Source: Salvia splendens
Lineage: Eukaryota; Streptophyta; Magnoliopsida; Lamiales; Lamiaceae
Assembly (NCBI RefSeq): GCF_004379255.2
Contig: NC_056045.1
Span: 8,211,593 to 8,275,592 of the forward strand
Direction: 5' to 3'
Length of the DNA stretch: 64,000 nt
The notes beneath the pieces are model-generated. The model was not told the DNA's origin. It did no database searches and worked only from the letters and a program-made list of their open reading frames with translations. Positions 45,730 through 56,354 of this stretch are shown here, piece after piece. Numbering within the stretch: position 1 is the first letter of the stretch; each line of letters begins with the position of its first letter. The translations under genes and the position numbers were made by a program.

Positions 45730-46886
45730 TGGCGAGGTTTTATGAACGACAAGCGCGAATTCAGACAAAGTTATATGGAAAGATAACTGAACCGGTTGGA
45801 TCAGTTAGCAAATGTCGTTGCCACTTGATCAAGTCGATCTCGCTTACGCTCGTTTACCCACCAAAGTAATTTATAACTCCCAATTTTGCACTACTTTAAC
45901 AGTAAAGCGGCAAGTTCGGGGTCGATCCCACAGAGAAGTTGGTGTATCAATTGTGTGAATAGTGAACAGGAGGTTGGCTGCTGCCACGTTTTAACTTGGG
46001 AGATTTTAACTCTAGATTTTACTCTAGACAAAATTTAACTGGCCAATTTGAACAAGGTAAATTTACTACTGGATCAAGTGCGTCATAACGAAACTGAAAC
46101 TAAAGCAGTAAATGCGAGGATAAAAACGAAAACAACTTCGATTAAATTAGAACAGTATAGCGTGAATTTTAAACTAAGCTAACACTCTGGAAACTACGAA
46201 AGCAAGTAAAACCGAGAAGAGCCTCAGCGGGAAACTTAAGACTATGCCGACAGATAACAAGTATTCTGCAGCGCTTATTCAGTCGCCCTTTCTAACTAAG
46301 CATTACTTTATCTAAGCTAAGCTACGCTATTCTAGAGAACTGAACTAAGCTATAGAACTAAGCTAAACTAGGAGGAAAGTAAAGGACCGGATCTCCTTCA
46401 TGTGGTGGCACATTCTCTATTTATAGGCTCAGCACGACCTCCAGCTGGATAACGATCTTGGCAGGGAATATTCGCTCATGCTGAGAGTGAGCGACTCATT
46501 GATTGCTACGTGCTCTTCTTCTAGAACGATGACGCTTTTTAGTAACAAATTCGTGACTCAGCTCCGTCCTTGCGTCTCATATATCAGCATGTGTCCCCTT
46601 CTAGAATGTTGTCCTTGATAACAGAATGCTGCGCACCATCCAGCTCATAGCCTCGCGTGTCCTTCTTCTGACATCCAGTGGTCCCCTGCTTAACTGCTTG
46701 ATTACTCCCCTTGATCAACTTCCCCCGAAATCTGGCCTTTTTCGCCTATTGTACTCGCTTGATCAATTTGGTCTTGTTGCTTTGGTCAAGCGGCATTCCT
46801 ACACATTTAACACTTGCTTTGCGCGATAAACCGATCAAGTAGAGTACATTTTACCGTTAAACCGATGCATGAAATGAGCCTTATCA
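45730..46886 (-). repeat. Athila-like right (5') LTR
   Basis: 1157 bp, TGATAAGG at its start and CCTCGCCA at its end on the minus strand. 45730-46464 matches the three left LTRs with scattered differences; 46465-46886, the U3 side, is unrelated to theirs. Confidence 0.8.
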
Positions 46887-46891
46887 CGTCC

Positions 46892-47519
46892 CAACACTTA
46901 TCCTTGAAGCGGTCGCTGACTACCGCCTATGGATTTGGCATGCATATTTTGGTATTGCCGGATCCAACAACGACTTGAACGTGCTCTATTCTTCACCACT
47001 CTTCAATGATGTTTTGAATGGTATAGCACCGGCGATCGACTTCACCATCAACGGAAATGCATACCACATGGGTTACTATCTCGCCGATAGTATCTACCCA
47101 AGGTGGTCGACTTTCGTGAAGAAGCTCAGCAACCCGCAAGACCCGAGATAGGTTCTTTTTGCGCAGCGTCAAGAGTCCGCTCGGAAAGACGTCAAAAGAG
47201 CTTTTGGGGTCCTTCAAGCCAGATTCAACATTGTGAAAGCCCCGTCTCGGCTATGGTACGTGAAAAATATCACCGACATCATGTACACATGTATTATCTT
47301 TCACAACGTGATTATAGTTGACGAAGGACCGATGGCGGATAGCTTTTACGATGAGGGTGAAGTCAGAAGCACAACCGCGAGGTCCCCCCACGCCAAGGTG
47401 TGCATACGACGGTGGGCGAGAGGATCGAAATACGGAACAGAATGCGTGATACCCGAGCCCACATTGAGCTACAAGAAGACCTAATCAAACACATTTGGGC
47501 AAAATTCCGCCACGAGTAG
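46892..47519 (+). pseudogene. Harbinger transposase, C-terminal part
   Basis: Continues the protein cut at 23677: LILEAVADYRLWIWHAYFG, GSNNDLNVL (second catalytic Asp present), then KRAFGVLQARF, where the usual catalytic Glu (V-E-R-A-F-G) is Lys, and IIFHNVIIVDEG. There is an in-frame TAG near 47150 and a frameshift near 47385, beyond which the end ELQEDLIKHIWAKFRHE is readable. Together with the N-terminal Asn this leaves one of three catalytic acids. Confidence 0.88.
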
Positions 47520-47839
47520 TAGGTTTTATAATTTTATGAATTTAATTATGTAATTTTTAATTTTTAGGATTTTAATTATGTACTTTTTAATTTTTAGGAT
47601 TTTAATTATGTAATTTTTAATTTTTTTGTAATTTGTAATAGTATTCCGGATATTTTTAATGCATTTAATTTTGTGGAAATGTTTTTATTTAAATTGAATA
47701 ATAGAATGGTGGGACCCTTGAGCTTGTCCTTAGGGAAGATCACGGATGTGGGTGTTGTGCTCTTGCCTAAGAGCAGGGAGTAAAAGTGGGTTCGGACCCA
47801 CATCCGTGCTCGTTGGCAAGAGCACGGATGGGGATGCTC
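47520..47839. other. Harbinger 3' tail
   Basis: Begins with three near-identical TTTTAATTATGTA-(A/C)-TTTTTAATT units (47530-47635) and ends with inverted copies of AAGAGCACGGATG/CATCCGTGCTC near 47735-47830, then GGATGCTC and target TAA. Confidence 0.7.
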
Positions 47840-48555
47840 TAAACCTGCATCAGATACAAAGATACCCACTATTTATAAGCGGCTAAAAAATTCCTAAAAA
47901 CACAAAGTAAATAATTATTAAGAAAATTTAAAAAATAGCCCCCCCCCCCCAAAAAAAAATTGTCTTGTCTTCCTATCGGATGGCCGAAATCCATCATATA
48001 TCTAACTTTGATTCTTCAACGCGATTCATAAGCACTATGCGAATTTCAAGTCATTCAGAAAAATAGAACTTTTTTTGCGCATTTTCAGCGTCAACGGCGT
48101 CTACGGTGAACCTGCATCTTTAGGCTAGAGGTAATATTTTGTTATAATTAAATGCCAAAAACTCCCTATGGAATATACTCCCTCCTTCCCATAATAGCTA
48201 TCAAACTTTCCTTTTTACTTTGTCCCCCATGATAGCTATCAAACTTTCTTTTTTACTTTACTCATAAAAGGTACTATCATATTTCCTTTTCTAGAATTTT
48301 TTTTATCTCACAATAATATAAATATAATATTTTTCTCCACTTAACACACAAACATCTCCTAGATATTGTGCCATTATCCATGTGCCTATCAATTAAAACC
48401 TATTTTCATTTAATTTTTAATGTTATTATATTTTATTTTTAGTTTCACCTATTATAAATAGTAAAATTAAATAATAAATCAAATGCAAAACTTAATTTGG
48501 AAAAAAAGTTACAAATTTTATATTTACAAATTTTTACCACTAAGCTAAACATATA

Positions 48556-48757
48556 CTTCCACTGTCCCATAATAGATGTCACATTTTCCTTTTTAGTTTG
48601 TCTCACAAAAGATGTCACATTTCCTTTTTTTAGAAAAAGTTCCCTCTCGCATTAATATAAATATATTATTTTCTCTTTCCACTTAACATACAAAACAACA
48701 CCTCCTAAAATCACGTGACAATCCCCAAGTGTGACATCTACTATGGGACGGAGGGAG
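48556..48757. mobile_element. Stowaway-like MITE (paralog of 2183-2384)
   Basis: Same element at the same place in the duplicated block, flanked by TA; left terminus slightly decayed (CTTCCACTGTCCC). Confidence 0.7.
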
Positions 48758-49084
48758 TACTTTGTATTGAAATTAAATAAAGTTTCACATAAAGCAACAA
48801 AAACACTCTTTTAAGTGTAAAACTAATTTTCCCATATCGAATCACAATGAAACTTGGAGTTGAAAACCTATCTATAAAACAACCATTTATCCCAAATCGA
48901 AGTCAAAATGAAAGTTGGAGTTGAAAACCTATCTATAAAAGATTTACTCAAGCAATGCAGAGCTTACTCATATAGTATGAAGGATTATATTCTACAAAAT
49001 GTAATTTTCCACTAATTCAAGGATCCGTCATTTTGTATGGATCATTGTGAAATTATAGTTTTTTATTTTATTTTAAAAATATTT

Positions 49085-49281
49085 TTTTTAATTAAAAATT
49101 TATTTAATTTTTGTCGTCCGTCGTCTGTGCTCCTGAAGTGGGCGGACGGGGAGACGGACAACATTCGGCCGCCCCTTCATCTGCGACTGAACTTATTGGC
49201 GTGTGGCTCGTCCGGACGATCGTCTGTCGACCTGCAATAGTTGGCCTCGTCTGGACGAAAAATCAACCATTGTGGATGCTC
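49085..49281. mobile_element. Harbinger-type MITE, right end
   Basis: GC-rich segment with repeated GTCCGTC/GGACGAC words ending CATTGTGGATGCTC followed by TAA, the same terminal form as the elements ending at 230 and 47839. It is absent from the paralogous block at 2540. The left end was not located. Confidence 0.5.
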
Positions 49282-49581
49282 TAATAGGACATTATTGAAG
49301 AATAGAATTGGACACTAGTAACTACCCTTTTATACCACAAAATCTTACTCCCTTCGTTCGTGAAATGCTGTCCATATTTGACTCGATGTGGATTTTAAGA
49401 AATGTAAAGAAAAATGAGTGAAAAAAGTTATTGGAACGTGGATCCCTCAATATATCTGGAAAAATCAAAAGCATATATGTACTTCCAAATTTACTAAATA
49501 AAATGAACCGATCCACATCATGCATGATTTTCTGATCAAGTGGTGAATCGCATGTTTACTTGTACATAGCGATATGTCATT

Positions 49582-50461
49582 TGTTAGGATCGTCGACTGC
49601 AACATTAGTTTGATATTGTCCGCTTTGGGTCAAGCCCGCACGGATTTATTTTTGGGTCACTCCCAAAAGGCCTCAAACTAATTGGGGTTGGACAGGAATT
49701 ATATACACCTTCCAACTTCCCTCCCTCATCCGATGTGGGATGGGTTTGTAACCCAACAAACCTCCCCTCAAACCGAGACCACATCGGGAACGCAGTCGAC
49801 ACGAACATGGGTCGTTCCAGCCCTGGCCCCTGGGTCATCCTGGGCCCGACTCTAACCCGAGTTCTTCAGGGCCCGACCCTAACCGGGGCTCATCCAGGCA
49901 CAACCCATAGCCACCTGGGCTCTGATACCACTTGTTAGGATCGTCGACTGCAACATTAGTTTGATATTGTCCGCTTTGGGTCAAGCCCGCACGGATTTGT
50001 TTTTGGGTCACTCCCAAAAGGCCTCAAACTAATTGGGGTTGGACAGGAATTATATACACCTTCCAACTTCCCTCCCTCATCCGATGTGGGATGGGTTTGT
50101 AACCCAACAAACCTCCCCTCAAACCGAGACCACATCGGGAACGCAGTCGACACGAACATGGGTTGTTCCAGCCCTGGCCCCTGGATCATCCTGGGCCCGA
50201 CTCTAACTCTGAGTCCTTCAGGGCCCGACCCTAACCGGGGCTCATCCAGGCACAACCCATAGCCACCTGGGCTCTGATACCACTTGTTAGGATCGTCGAC
50301 TGCAACATTAGTTTGATATTGTCCGCTTTGGGTCAAGCCCGCACGGATTTGTTTTTGGGTCACTCCCAAAAGGCCTCAAACTAATTGGGGTTGGACAGGA
50401 ATTATATACAACTTCCAACTTCCCTCCCTCATCCGATATGGGATGGGTTTGTAACCCAACA
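49582..50461 (-). mobile_element. TRIM retrotransposon as a tandem three-LTR array
   Basis: Three 177-bp LTRs (49582-49758, 49933-50109, 50285-50461) alternate with two internal segments of 174 and 175 bp. On the minus strand each LTR starts TGTTGGGTTACAAACCC and ends GATCCTAACA. Next to it is TGGTATCAGAGC (Met-tRNA primer-binding site; complements at 49919-49930 and 50271-50282), and a short purine tract GAGGGGAGG precedes the following LTR. TCATT flanks the array on both sides, and the paralogous block near 2725 has a single TCATT without it. No coding capacity, as expected of TRIMs. Confidence 0.9.
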
Positions 50462-51184
50462 TCATTGTCATCAAATAATGGACATTCCTATAATGAACAA
50501 CAATAAATAAGATTGTCTTATAACAAAAAAAATATCAGTCTACTAAAAAAACATAGCATGGCGATTTGTAGCAAAGGGGACTACGATTGGGGAAGAGCGG
50601 CCAAGAATTCGACGAGACGAAAGCCGGCGTCAAGGGTCTGGTGGACGCGGGCATGACCGAGCTGCCTCGTCTCTTCGTTCACCCGCCCGAGGATCTGCAA
50701 GGCCATCCGGCCAACGGAGAGGGAGAGCCGGAGATGCCGACGATAGATTTGGGAGGAGGGCGGAGGGAGGTGGTGGAGGAGATAGAAAGGGTGGCGGCGG
50801 AGTGGGGGTTCTTCCGCATCATCAACCAGGGGATTCCGGTGGAGACGATGGATGCAATGTTGGAAGGAGTGAAGCGGTTTCATGAGCTGCCGTCGGAGGA
50901 GAAGATGCCTTTCTATTCCTCCGGCGGTGAGGCTAAATAGCGGCCTCCCCGTGAGAGAAAATGATCCGGCCAGTTGGAGGGATATTTTGGCATGTGCGTT
51001 TAGAGATGACCAAATTGATCCACAAGATATACCTTCATCATGCAGGTACATGATCAATTTTTGAACTTTTTTTTACTACAAATTGCTTTTTCTTGATTAC
51101 ATAATCAAACTTGTTTTTACCTTAACATGCCACCATGTATGATGGTATACTATTTATTTTTAATGCTATATCGTATTGTTTTTC

Positions 51185-51476
51185 AGAGCATCTCCAACGA
51201 TTTACATTAAAATTAAACTCATTTTAGTGTAAATGTTACGTTAAATATGATTTTACTCCAATCATTTACACTAAGATCAAATTTCAAGGAATATTCTCTA
51301 TATTATGTCTTTTTACTCATAAAATTTGAAAAAGTATTTTATTTTGTTTTAGTGCAAACCTAAAAATAGGTACTATATTTTTTAATTAAAAACCAAAATA
51401 GGATTGATTATGCAGTACCGTTGGAGCTAATTGTATATTTCATTTTAGGTTTTATGTACCATAGGAGATGGTCTTA
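51185..51476. mobile_element. Tourist/Harbinger-like MITE in intron 1
   Basis: Opens AGAGCATCTCCAACG and closes AGGAGATGGTCTTA, imperfect inverted ends typical of this class, with CATTTTAGTGTAAA and its inverse inside. Target duplication not clear. Confidence 0.5.
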
Positions 51477-51729
51477 GCACAGATGAAAACTAAACCAAAC
51501 TTGTTTTAACTCCTTATGTGTCATTAGTGTTGGAACATTCTTTTTGGATAAAGAGATTAAGGGATAAAGATTTAGTGGGTAAACTAGAGAGAATAAAGTT
51601 TGAGGGGGAATATGAGATAATAAAGTTTGAGAGAGTAAAAAAATAAGAAAGAATAAAGTAAGAGATATTGAGCAAATTTACCAAAAAGGAAATGGATGAA
51701 CTGTAATGGAACAACCTAAAAGGAAATAT

Positions 51730-54538
51730 TGTAACGCCCCACTTTTAGAACTCTAATTTTTGAACCCTAAAGTACATGTATTTGATGCTATTGATATTGC
51801 GAGGTCCGCAAATTAATTATCGAGTAGAATTATTGGAATTGTGACTGGGTCAACTTTGTTGAATATGTGACGTGGCTACTTGAATAATTGAATGTGGGGT
51901 GAAATTAAAGGTTTTTGAATAATTGATTAATTGTTATGAGAGCTAGAAATTATGAAATAAATTACAATGCGAATTTAAATAATTCCCTTTCCGTGAGGAA
52001 TATGTATTGGACTCAATTCTGTGTTGGATCCGATAAATTAAATAAATAGTATGAAAGTCCAATCCGTGATAAATAAATTGTGTACTGCACAATTTAAAAT
52101 AAAATATAATGGGTTGTGAATTAAACTAAACTAACTAAAATAAAATATCTTTGATTCCAATTTTAATTAAAGATTCTGCGCAGATTTTCCTCCTCCGTGA
52201 GTAGATATTCCTCTTCCTTAATCTGCAAATAAAACACCAAAAACAAATCTAATTTCAGCCAAATCACGTTTAATAAAAAGGAGGAAGAATTCGAAATTTA
52301 TCTCCCTAATCCCACGTTGAAACCGTTCCCCTCTCTCCCACAAATCTCTCCTGTATCTCAACCCCCTTTCCCCTATATTAAATCCTTAACCAGTTACTTC
52401 TTTTTCCTCACCTATCGTCTCTGTAAGCAAGAAAGCAAGAACCATTCTTCAACTTCTACTCAAGGTAAACTATTTCCTATCGATTTGTATCTAAATTGCT
52501 CCTACTTTGGAATCTAACACCAGATCGCTATCAACAGAAATCGAAATCCTTTCAGCTTTAAGAACCTGCCTTTTTAGCTTTGTGAACTTCACAACCCAAA
52601 TTCAATTCACAGAGGTAATTTTCTACCCAGATTTGAAACATGAATTATCGCATTCTGCATCCATATATCACGTACCCAGCATCAACTCCCCTCTGCAATT
52701 GCTTAATTTTTCTACATATCATGAAATTTGAAATCCATCTCTAATCGGATAACCGAAGCAACCGAATTAAGAACCCGACGTAAATAAGTCAAAATCGTAC
52801 CTTTAATGTGGAATCGAGGCAGTTTGGGTTAGTTGCGGAATGTTTCGGGTTGGTTTTGGGGCTGCGCGGTGTCGTTTCGGAGGCTATCGAACAGTGAGGG
52901 GTGGTGGACGAATCAGTCGCGCCGTGAACTCCTCCAGACCGACGGAGCAGCGGCGAACAGCAGCCGACGGCAACGGCAGCGCGGCTCTGTGCAGTGACAG
53001 CAGCCCTCCCGGCGAGCAGCGGCCGGCGGCGGTGGATGTGGAGCCGGAGAAGCCGACGGATCTATCCATTTTGTCGATGGGAGAGAAAGAAGAAGAGGGG
53101 GAGAGAAGAGAAAGAACCGAGAGTGAGGATATGAGATTTTAATATTGGGCTTTTTAAGTTAAAATGGGATGATGATCTTGGGCCTTTTGTTTTTAATGGA
53201 ATTGGACTTAATAAATTAATTTGGGTGATCTATTTAAAGTTTGGGCCTTCTTTTAGTAGGAGTATTAATTAAATTGAAGACATAAGGTGGGGAAAGAATT
53301 AAGTTTTGGCCCGATAATTAATCGTGGCGAATATTTAATTATCTCCAGTATAATTCGAAGAGGGAATAATTTTATCTTATGTCGAAAATAATTAATTTGA
53401 AGAGAAATAATTGCGGGGATTTAATTACGAGCTTAAATAAATATTGGGAATTAATTTCTATATTTTGGAGGAAAGTACGAGGAGCCAACGGAGGAATTAT
53501 GGGCACAAGCGGCCGCCGAATAATCGAAAATATGCGAAAAATCGAGAGAACAAGATAAAAGACTTCAACTAGGGTGCATGCATTTTTTTTATTTTATCTA
53601 ATTGGAAAGTATGTTGATATATGTATTATTTAAATTCTAAAGGTGAGACTTCGCAAGTGAATCGAGATACCAAAGGGAAGGAAGTGTAGAAAATTAAGCA
53701 ATTGAGGTGGGCTTTCTAACTAAGTATTTTGTGGGCTTTCTTTTAAATAAGGACAACGCCCTAAATATTTTATCGATGGAAATGAAACTGTATTTATCAT
53801 GCCATGGTTTGATTTTTATGTGCCTATCTGATGGGGCTTTATGCCATTATTATATAAATCGAATTCGGGTCCTTGTAGGGCCGCAAACCCTACTTACACC
53901 TATGGTAGATCGTGTGCTAGCGTACGGGCTAGCCGGTCTAGTGGCTTGGTTTGTGGCCACATTCCAAGTCATGTATTGGCAGATATGGTAAACGTCTATG
54001 GGAAAATGACTGATCAGTCGATGTTTGAAATGGAAATGATTTTGAGTGCCTCGGGCATTTCTAAAGCTAAACTCCGATGGTTACTTGTGAATAGCATGAT
54101 AAATTACTCTTTATTGAAAAATGTTTTCGGCATGAGCCACTGAGTATTCTTATAATACTCAGCCCTTCATGTGTTTTCCCTATGTGCAGGTTGAGCGGCG
54201 ACGAGGATGTGGTGGTGTTGAGCAAGTGAATTTAAGATATTATGGTTGTTTTTGAACCTTGGGTGTCGTTGTGTCTTCACACATGACGTCACTCTTTCTC
54301 TTGGTCGTTTACGCTGTGACATTGCTTTCACTTATCCTTTATTAGGCTTGCAAACTTTATTTGTCTGGATATTGAATATTTGAGATTTTGTTGGATAATG
54401 TCAAACTCTTGGTCATTTTCTTTGAATATTAATTGTTGGTCAAACCCTTTATTGAAACCCTAGTTCTCTTCGTCTGTTTATTAAATTCTTTTAATCACGA
54501 TCGCTCGTATTTATTAACCCTAAAGGGCGGTCGTGACA
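51730..54538 (+). mobile_element. TG...CA element of 2.8 kb in intron 1 (possible solo LTR)
   Basis: Starts TGTAACGCCCCAC and ends GGGCGGTCGTGACA, flanked by AATAT and AATAC, a near-perfect 5-bp target duplication. The TG...CA ends and 5-bp duplication fit an LTR; no second LTR, primer site or protein was found, so a large solo LTR is one reading. Part of it (GCATGAG...ACTCAGCCC...CTATGTGCAGGTTGAGCG, 54130-54195) recurs inverted at 59115-59205 inside another element, so it is a repeated family. A GC-rich open stretch at 52840-53142 is not convincing as a gene. Confidence 0.65.
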
Positions 54539-55692
54539 AATACTCTCTCCATCCAATAAAAATAGTCTTCTTTTTCCATTTTAGTTCTTCCCACAAAAAT
54601 AGCCCCTTTCTATTTCTTAGCAAGTATTTTTTTCTCTCATATAAGGTGAGCTCATTCTCCACTAACAATACTTCTATCACTTTGATGATTTTATCGGTTA
54701 TTTGTAAAGTTATGAGACGAACCAAAATTTGACCTAACTTCATGATTTTTTTGGCTAATATCCCTGTCTATAAGGATGTTCCACTCTTTCATACCATCTA
54801 ACAATATACTGTAATATTTTCAGAAAAGAGATGCTATTTGAAAAACTTGATCAAAGTGAGGGAGATGTTGAGCGAGCTACTCTCGGAAGCCTTACGGCTT
54901 CCAAGTGATTACCTATCAAACATACAGTGTATGAAAAGCCAATCACTAGCATGTTTGTATTACCCAGTTAGCCCTCAACCACATAAAACTCTAGGAACGC
55001 CAAACCATTCCGACATAACTTTCCTCACATTACTCATGCAAGACACCACCGTTGGCCTCCAAATTCTACGCCATCGCCAATGGCTCAACGTCTCCCCGGT
55101 TCGCGGAGCCCTCATCGCCAATATTGGCGATCTCATGCAGGTACTCAAAAATTGAAAGATATCAACTAATATGCATGAGAATTACTCCATCCATCCCTTA
55201 AATTTTGTTACATTTTGACTGATCACGGGTTTTAATAAAATGTAATGAAAAATTGGTTGAAAAAGTTAGTGGAACGTGAGTCATACTTTTTAATACTATT
55301 AGTTTTATAATACAAAGTGAGATTGAATTAGTGGAATGAGAGATCCACTGCCAAAAATGGTAAAAGTGAAATGTGACAGATTTTTTGGGACGGACGAAAA
55401 TATAAATATATTTGATCATGTTTGTGATTGTAAGTAGATTATTAGCAATGGCAAGTTCATCAGCGTGCAACACAGAGTGCGGGTGCATGCGGAAGTGGCG
55501 AGGGTATCGGTGGCAGCTTTCGTCGGTCCGAGCGTGAGAGCTTCGGCAAAAGCATTTGGTCCCATAAAAGAGTTGCTTTCGCTTGAGAATACGGCCGCCT
55601 ATAGAGAGGTTTTCCTATATGAATATATAAACCATTACAAGAACAAAGCCGAGCGAGTTGCATCTGCCTTGCATTATTACAAGATACATTAA

Positions 55693-56354
55693 GTTTTTGT
55701 ATGATGCTCAATGCGCCATTAGAAGAGGAAAATTATGGCACTAAACTGTATTTCTTTAAATATACTATATATTAGTATTTCAGTGGTCAAGATATATTGT
55801 TACATGGTGTGTCCAACCAATCACACCATGCACTGTGAATTTGACATATGCTTACCTTTAGTTATTCTACTGCTACATTGTATACTCGCATTTTTTTAGT
55901 GCTTATAAATTGTGCATCAAGGTAGAGCGTACATGTGGGAAAATTAATGACGTGACTGTCTAAGTGTATTAAACAGCGTCGTTCAAGTAGTTGAACATTT
56001 TATCCACATGGTATTTTCTGTTTGCCACATCATATATAATTTTCAAATATGAGATTTTAGGACAATCAAGAAAAATGTCAAAGTTATAATATAATTGAAA
56101 ATATGATTTAATGAAAGCACCAATTGATACATATTAATTCATACATATTGAGGATATTTTAGAATAGAAGGAGTAGGAGGGAGTAGTCGAAATGCATTTG
56201 TATTTTATTTTTATTTTATGGAGTAAATCTTAACTCATGTTTTAACATGTCAAAATTTATTATATGATCTATTATCATAAGTTAAAAATAATCAATAATA
56301 AAAAATTTATACTATTATCCTATATCAGCTTTTCAAATTTTATACTAGTGACAA
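55693..56354. repeat. 3' flank of the frameshifted dioxygenase (matches 3486-4100)
   Basis: Near-identical to the flank of the deleted copy at 3485. Homology is interrupted near 56320, shortly before the LTR element. No gene. Confidence 0.75.

Larger units (their letters stand above)
23678..46886 (-). mobile_element. Athila-like Ty3/gypsy retrotransposon, partly triplicated
   Basis: The element runs on the minus strand: 5' LTR at the right (45730-46886), then a primer-binding site TGGCGCCGTTGCCGGGGA (Asp-tRNA type, usual for Athila), gag, a retropepsin-like region, a remnant of the integrase C-terminus, Pro/Ser-rich and Athila-type ORFs, a polypurine tract and the left LTR. Flanking pentamers CGGCC (23673-23677) and CGTCC (46887-46891) are a near-perfect target duplication. 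No reverse transcriptase, RNase H or integrase core was seen, so it is non-autonomous. Confidence 0.85.
22587..47839 (+). mobile_element. PIF/Harbinger element enlarged by a nested, triplicated retrotransposon
   Basis: Ends GAGCATC at 22587 and GATGCTC at 47839, flanked by TAA on both sides. The paralogous unoccupied site at 1497-1520 has a single TAA and otherwise the same flanks, so the boundaries are exact. Without the insert the element would be about 2.0 kb: 1.09 kb on the left (promoter region plus N-terminal transposase) and about 0.95 kb on the right (C-terminal transposase plus tail). All the rest, 23678-46886, was inserted and then amplified. Confidence 0.9.
47840..49581. repeat. 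Segmental duplicate block (matches 1503-2740)
   Basis: Resumes the flank interrupted at 22586. It carries the shared Stowaway MITE (48556-48757), a C10/A9 homopolymer near 47940, a private local duplication of CATAATAGCTATCAAACTTTC near 48190-48245, and an extra segment at about 48950-49330. No gene. Confidence 0.8.
50558..55692 (+). pseudogene. 2OG-Fe(II) dioxygenase, three exons, frameshifted
   Basis: Exons about 50558-51045, 54824-55140 and 55438-55692, all with GT-AG borders. The catalytic set is present: HSD in exon 2, H (SVQHRV) and RVS in exon 3. The reading frame is broken three times relative to its paralogs: a base is lost near 50600 (GCGGCCAAG where the copy at 3319 has GCGGTTCAA), a shift near 50925 makes GGEAK-stop before LNSGLPV, and exon 2 shifts near 54835. 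Intron 1 is 3.8 kb because a MITE and a 2.8 kb element inserted. It looks like a recent pseudogene; if the three indels were sequence errors it would be a second enzyme, diverged from the intact one. Confidence 0.8.

Noticed and set aside
47606..47869. Minus-strand 87-codon ORF over the Harbinger tail
   Set aside because: Crosses the transposon end and target site into the flank; a chance frame.
49605..50369. Minus-strand ORFs repeated over the TRIM array
   Set aside because: They read across LTR and internal parts and repeat only because the element is tandem; TRIMs do not encode proteins.
52840..53142. 100-codon GC-rich ORF within the 2.8 kb intron element
   Set aside because: Low-complexity Arg/Gly/Ser/Glu content, no domain, and it lies inside a repeat; more likely GC-rich element sequence.
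53707..54143. Two overlapping ORFs in the 2.8 kb element
   Set aside because: Different frames, no domain, and the similar element at 58.9-60.3 kb does not keep them open.
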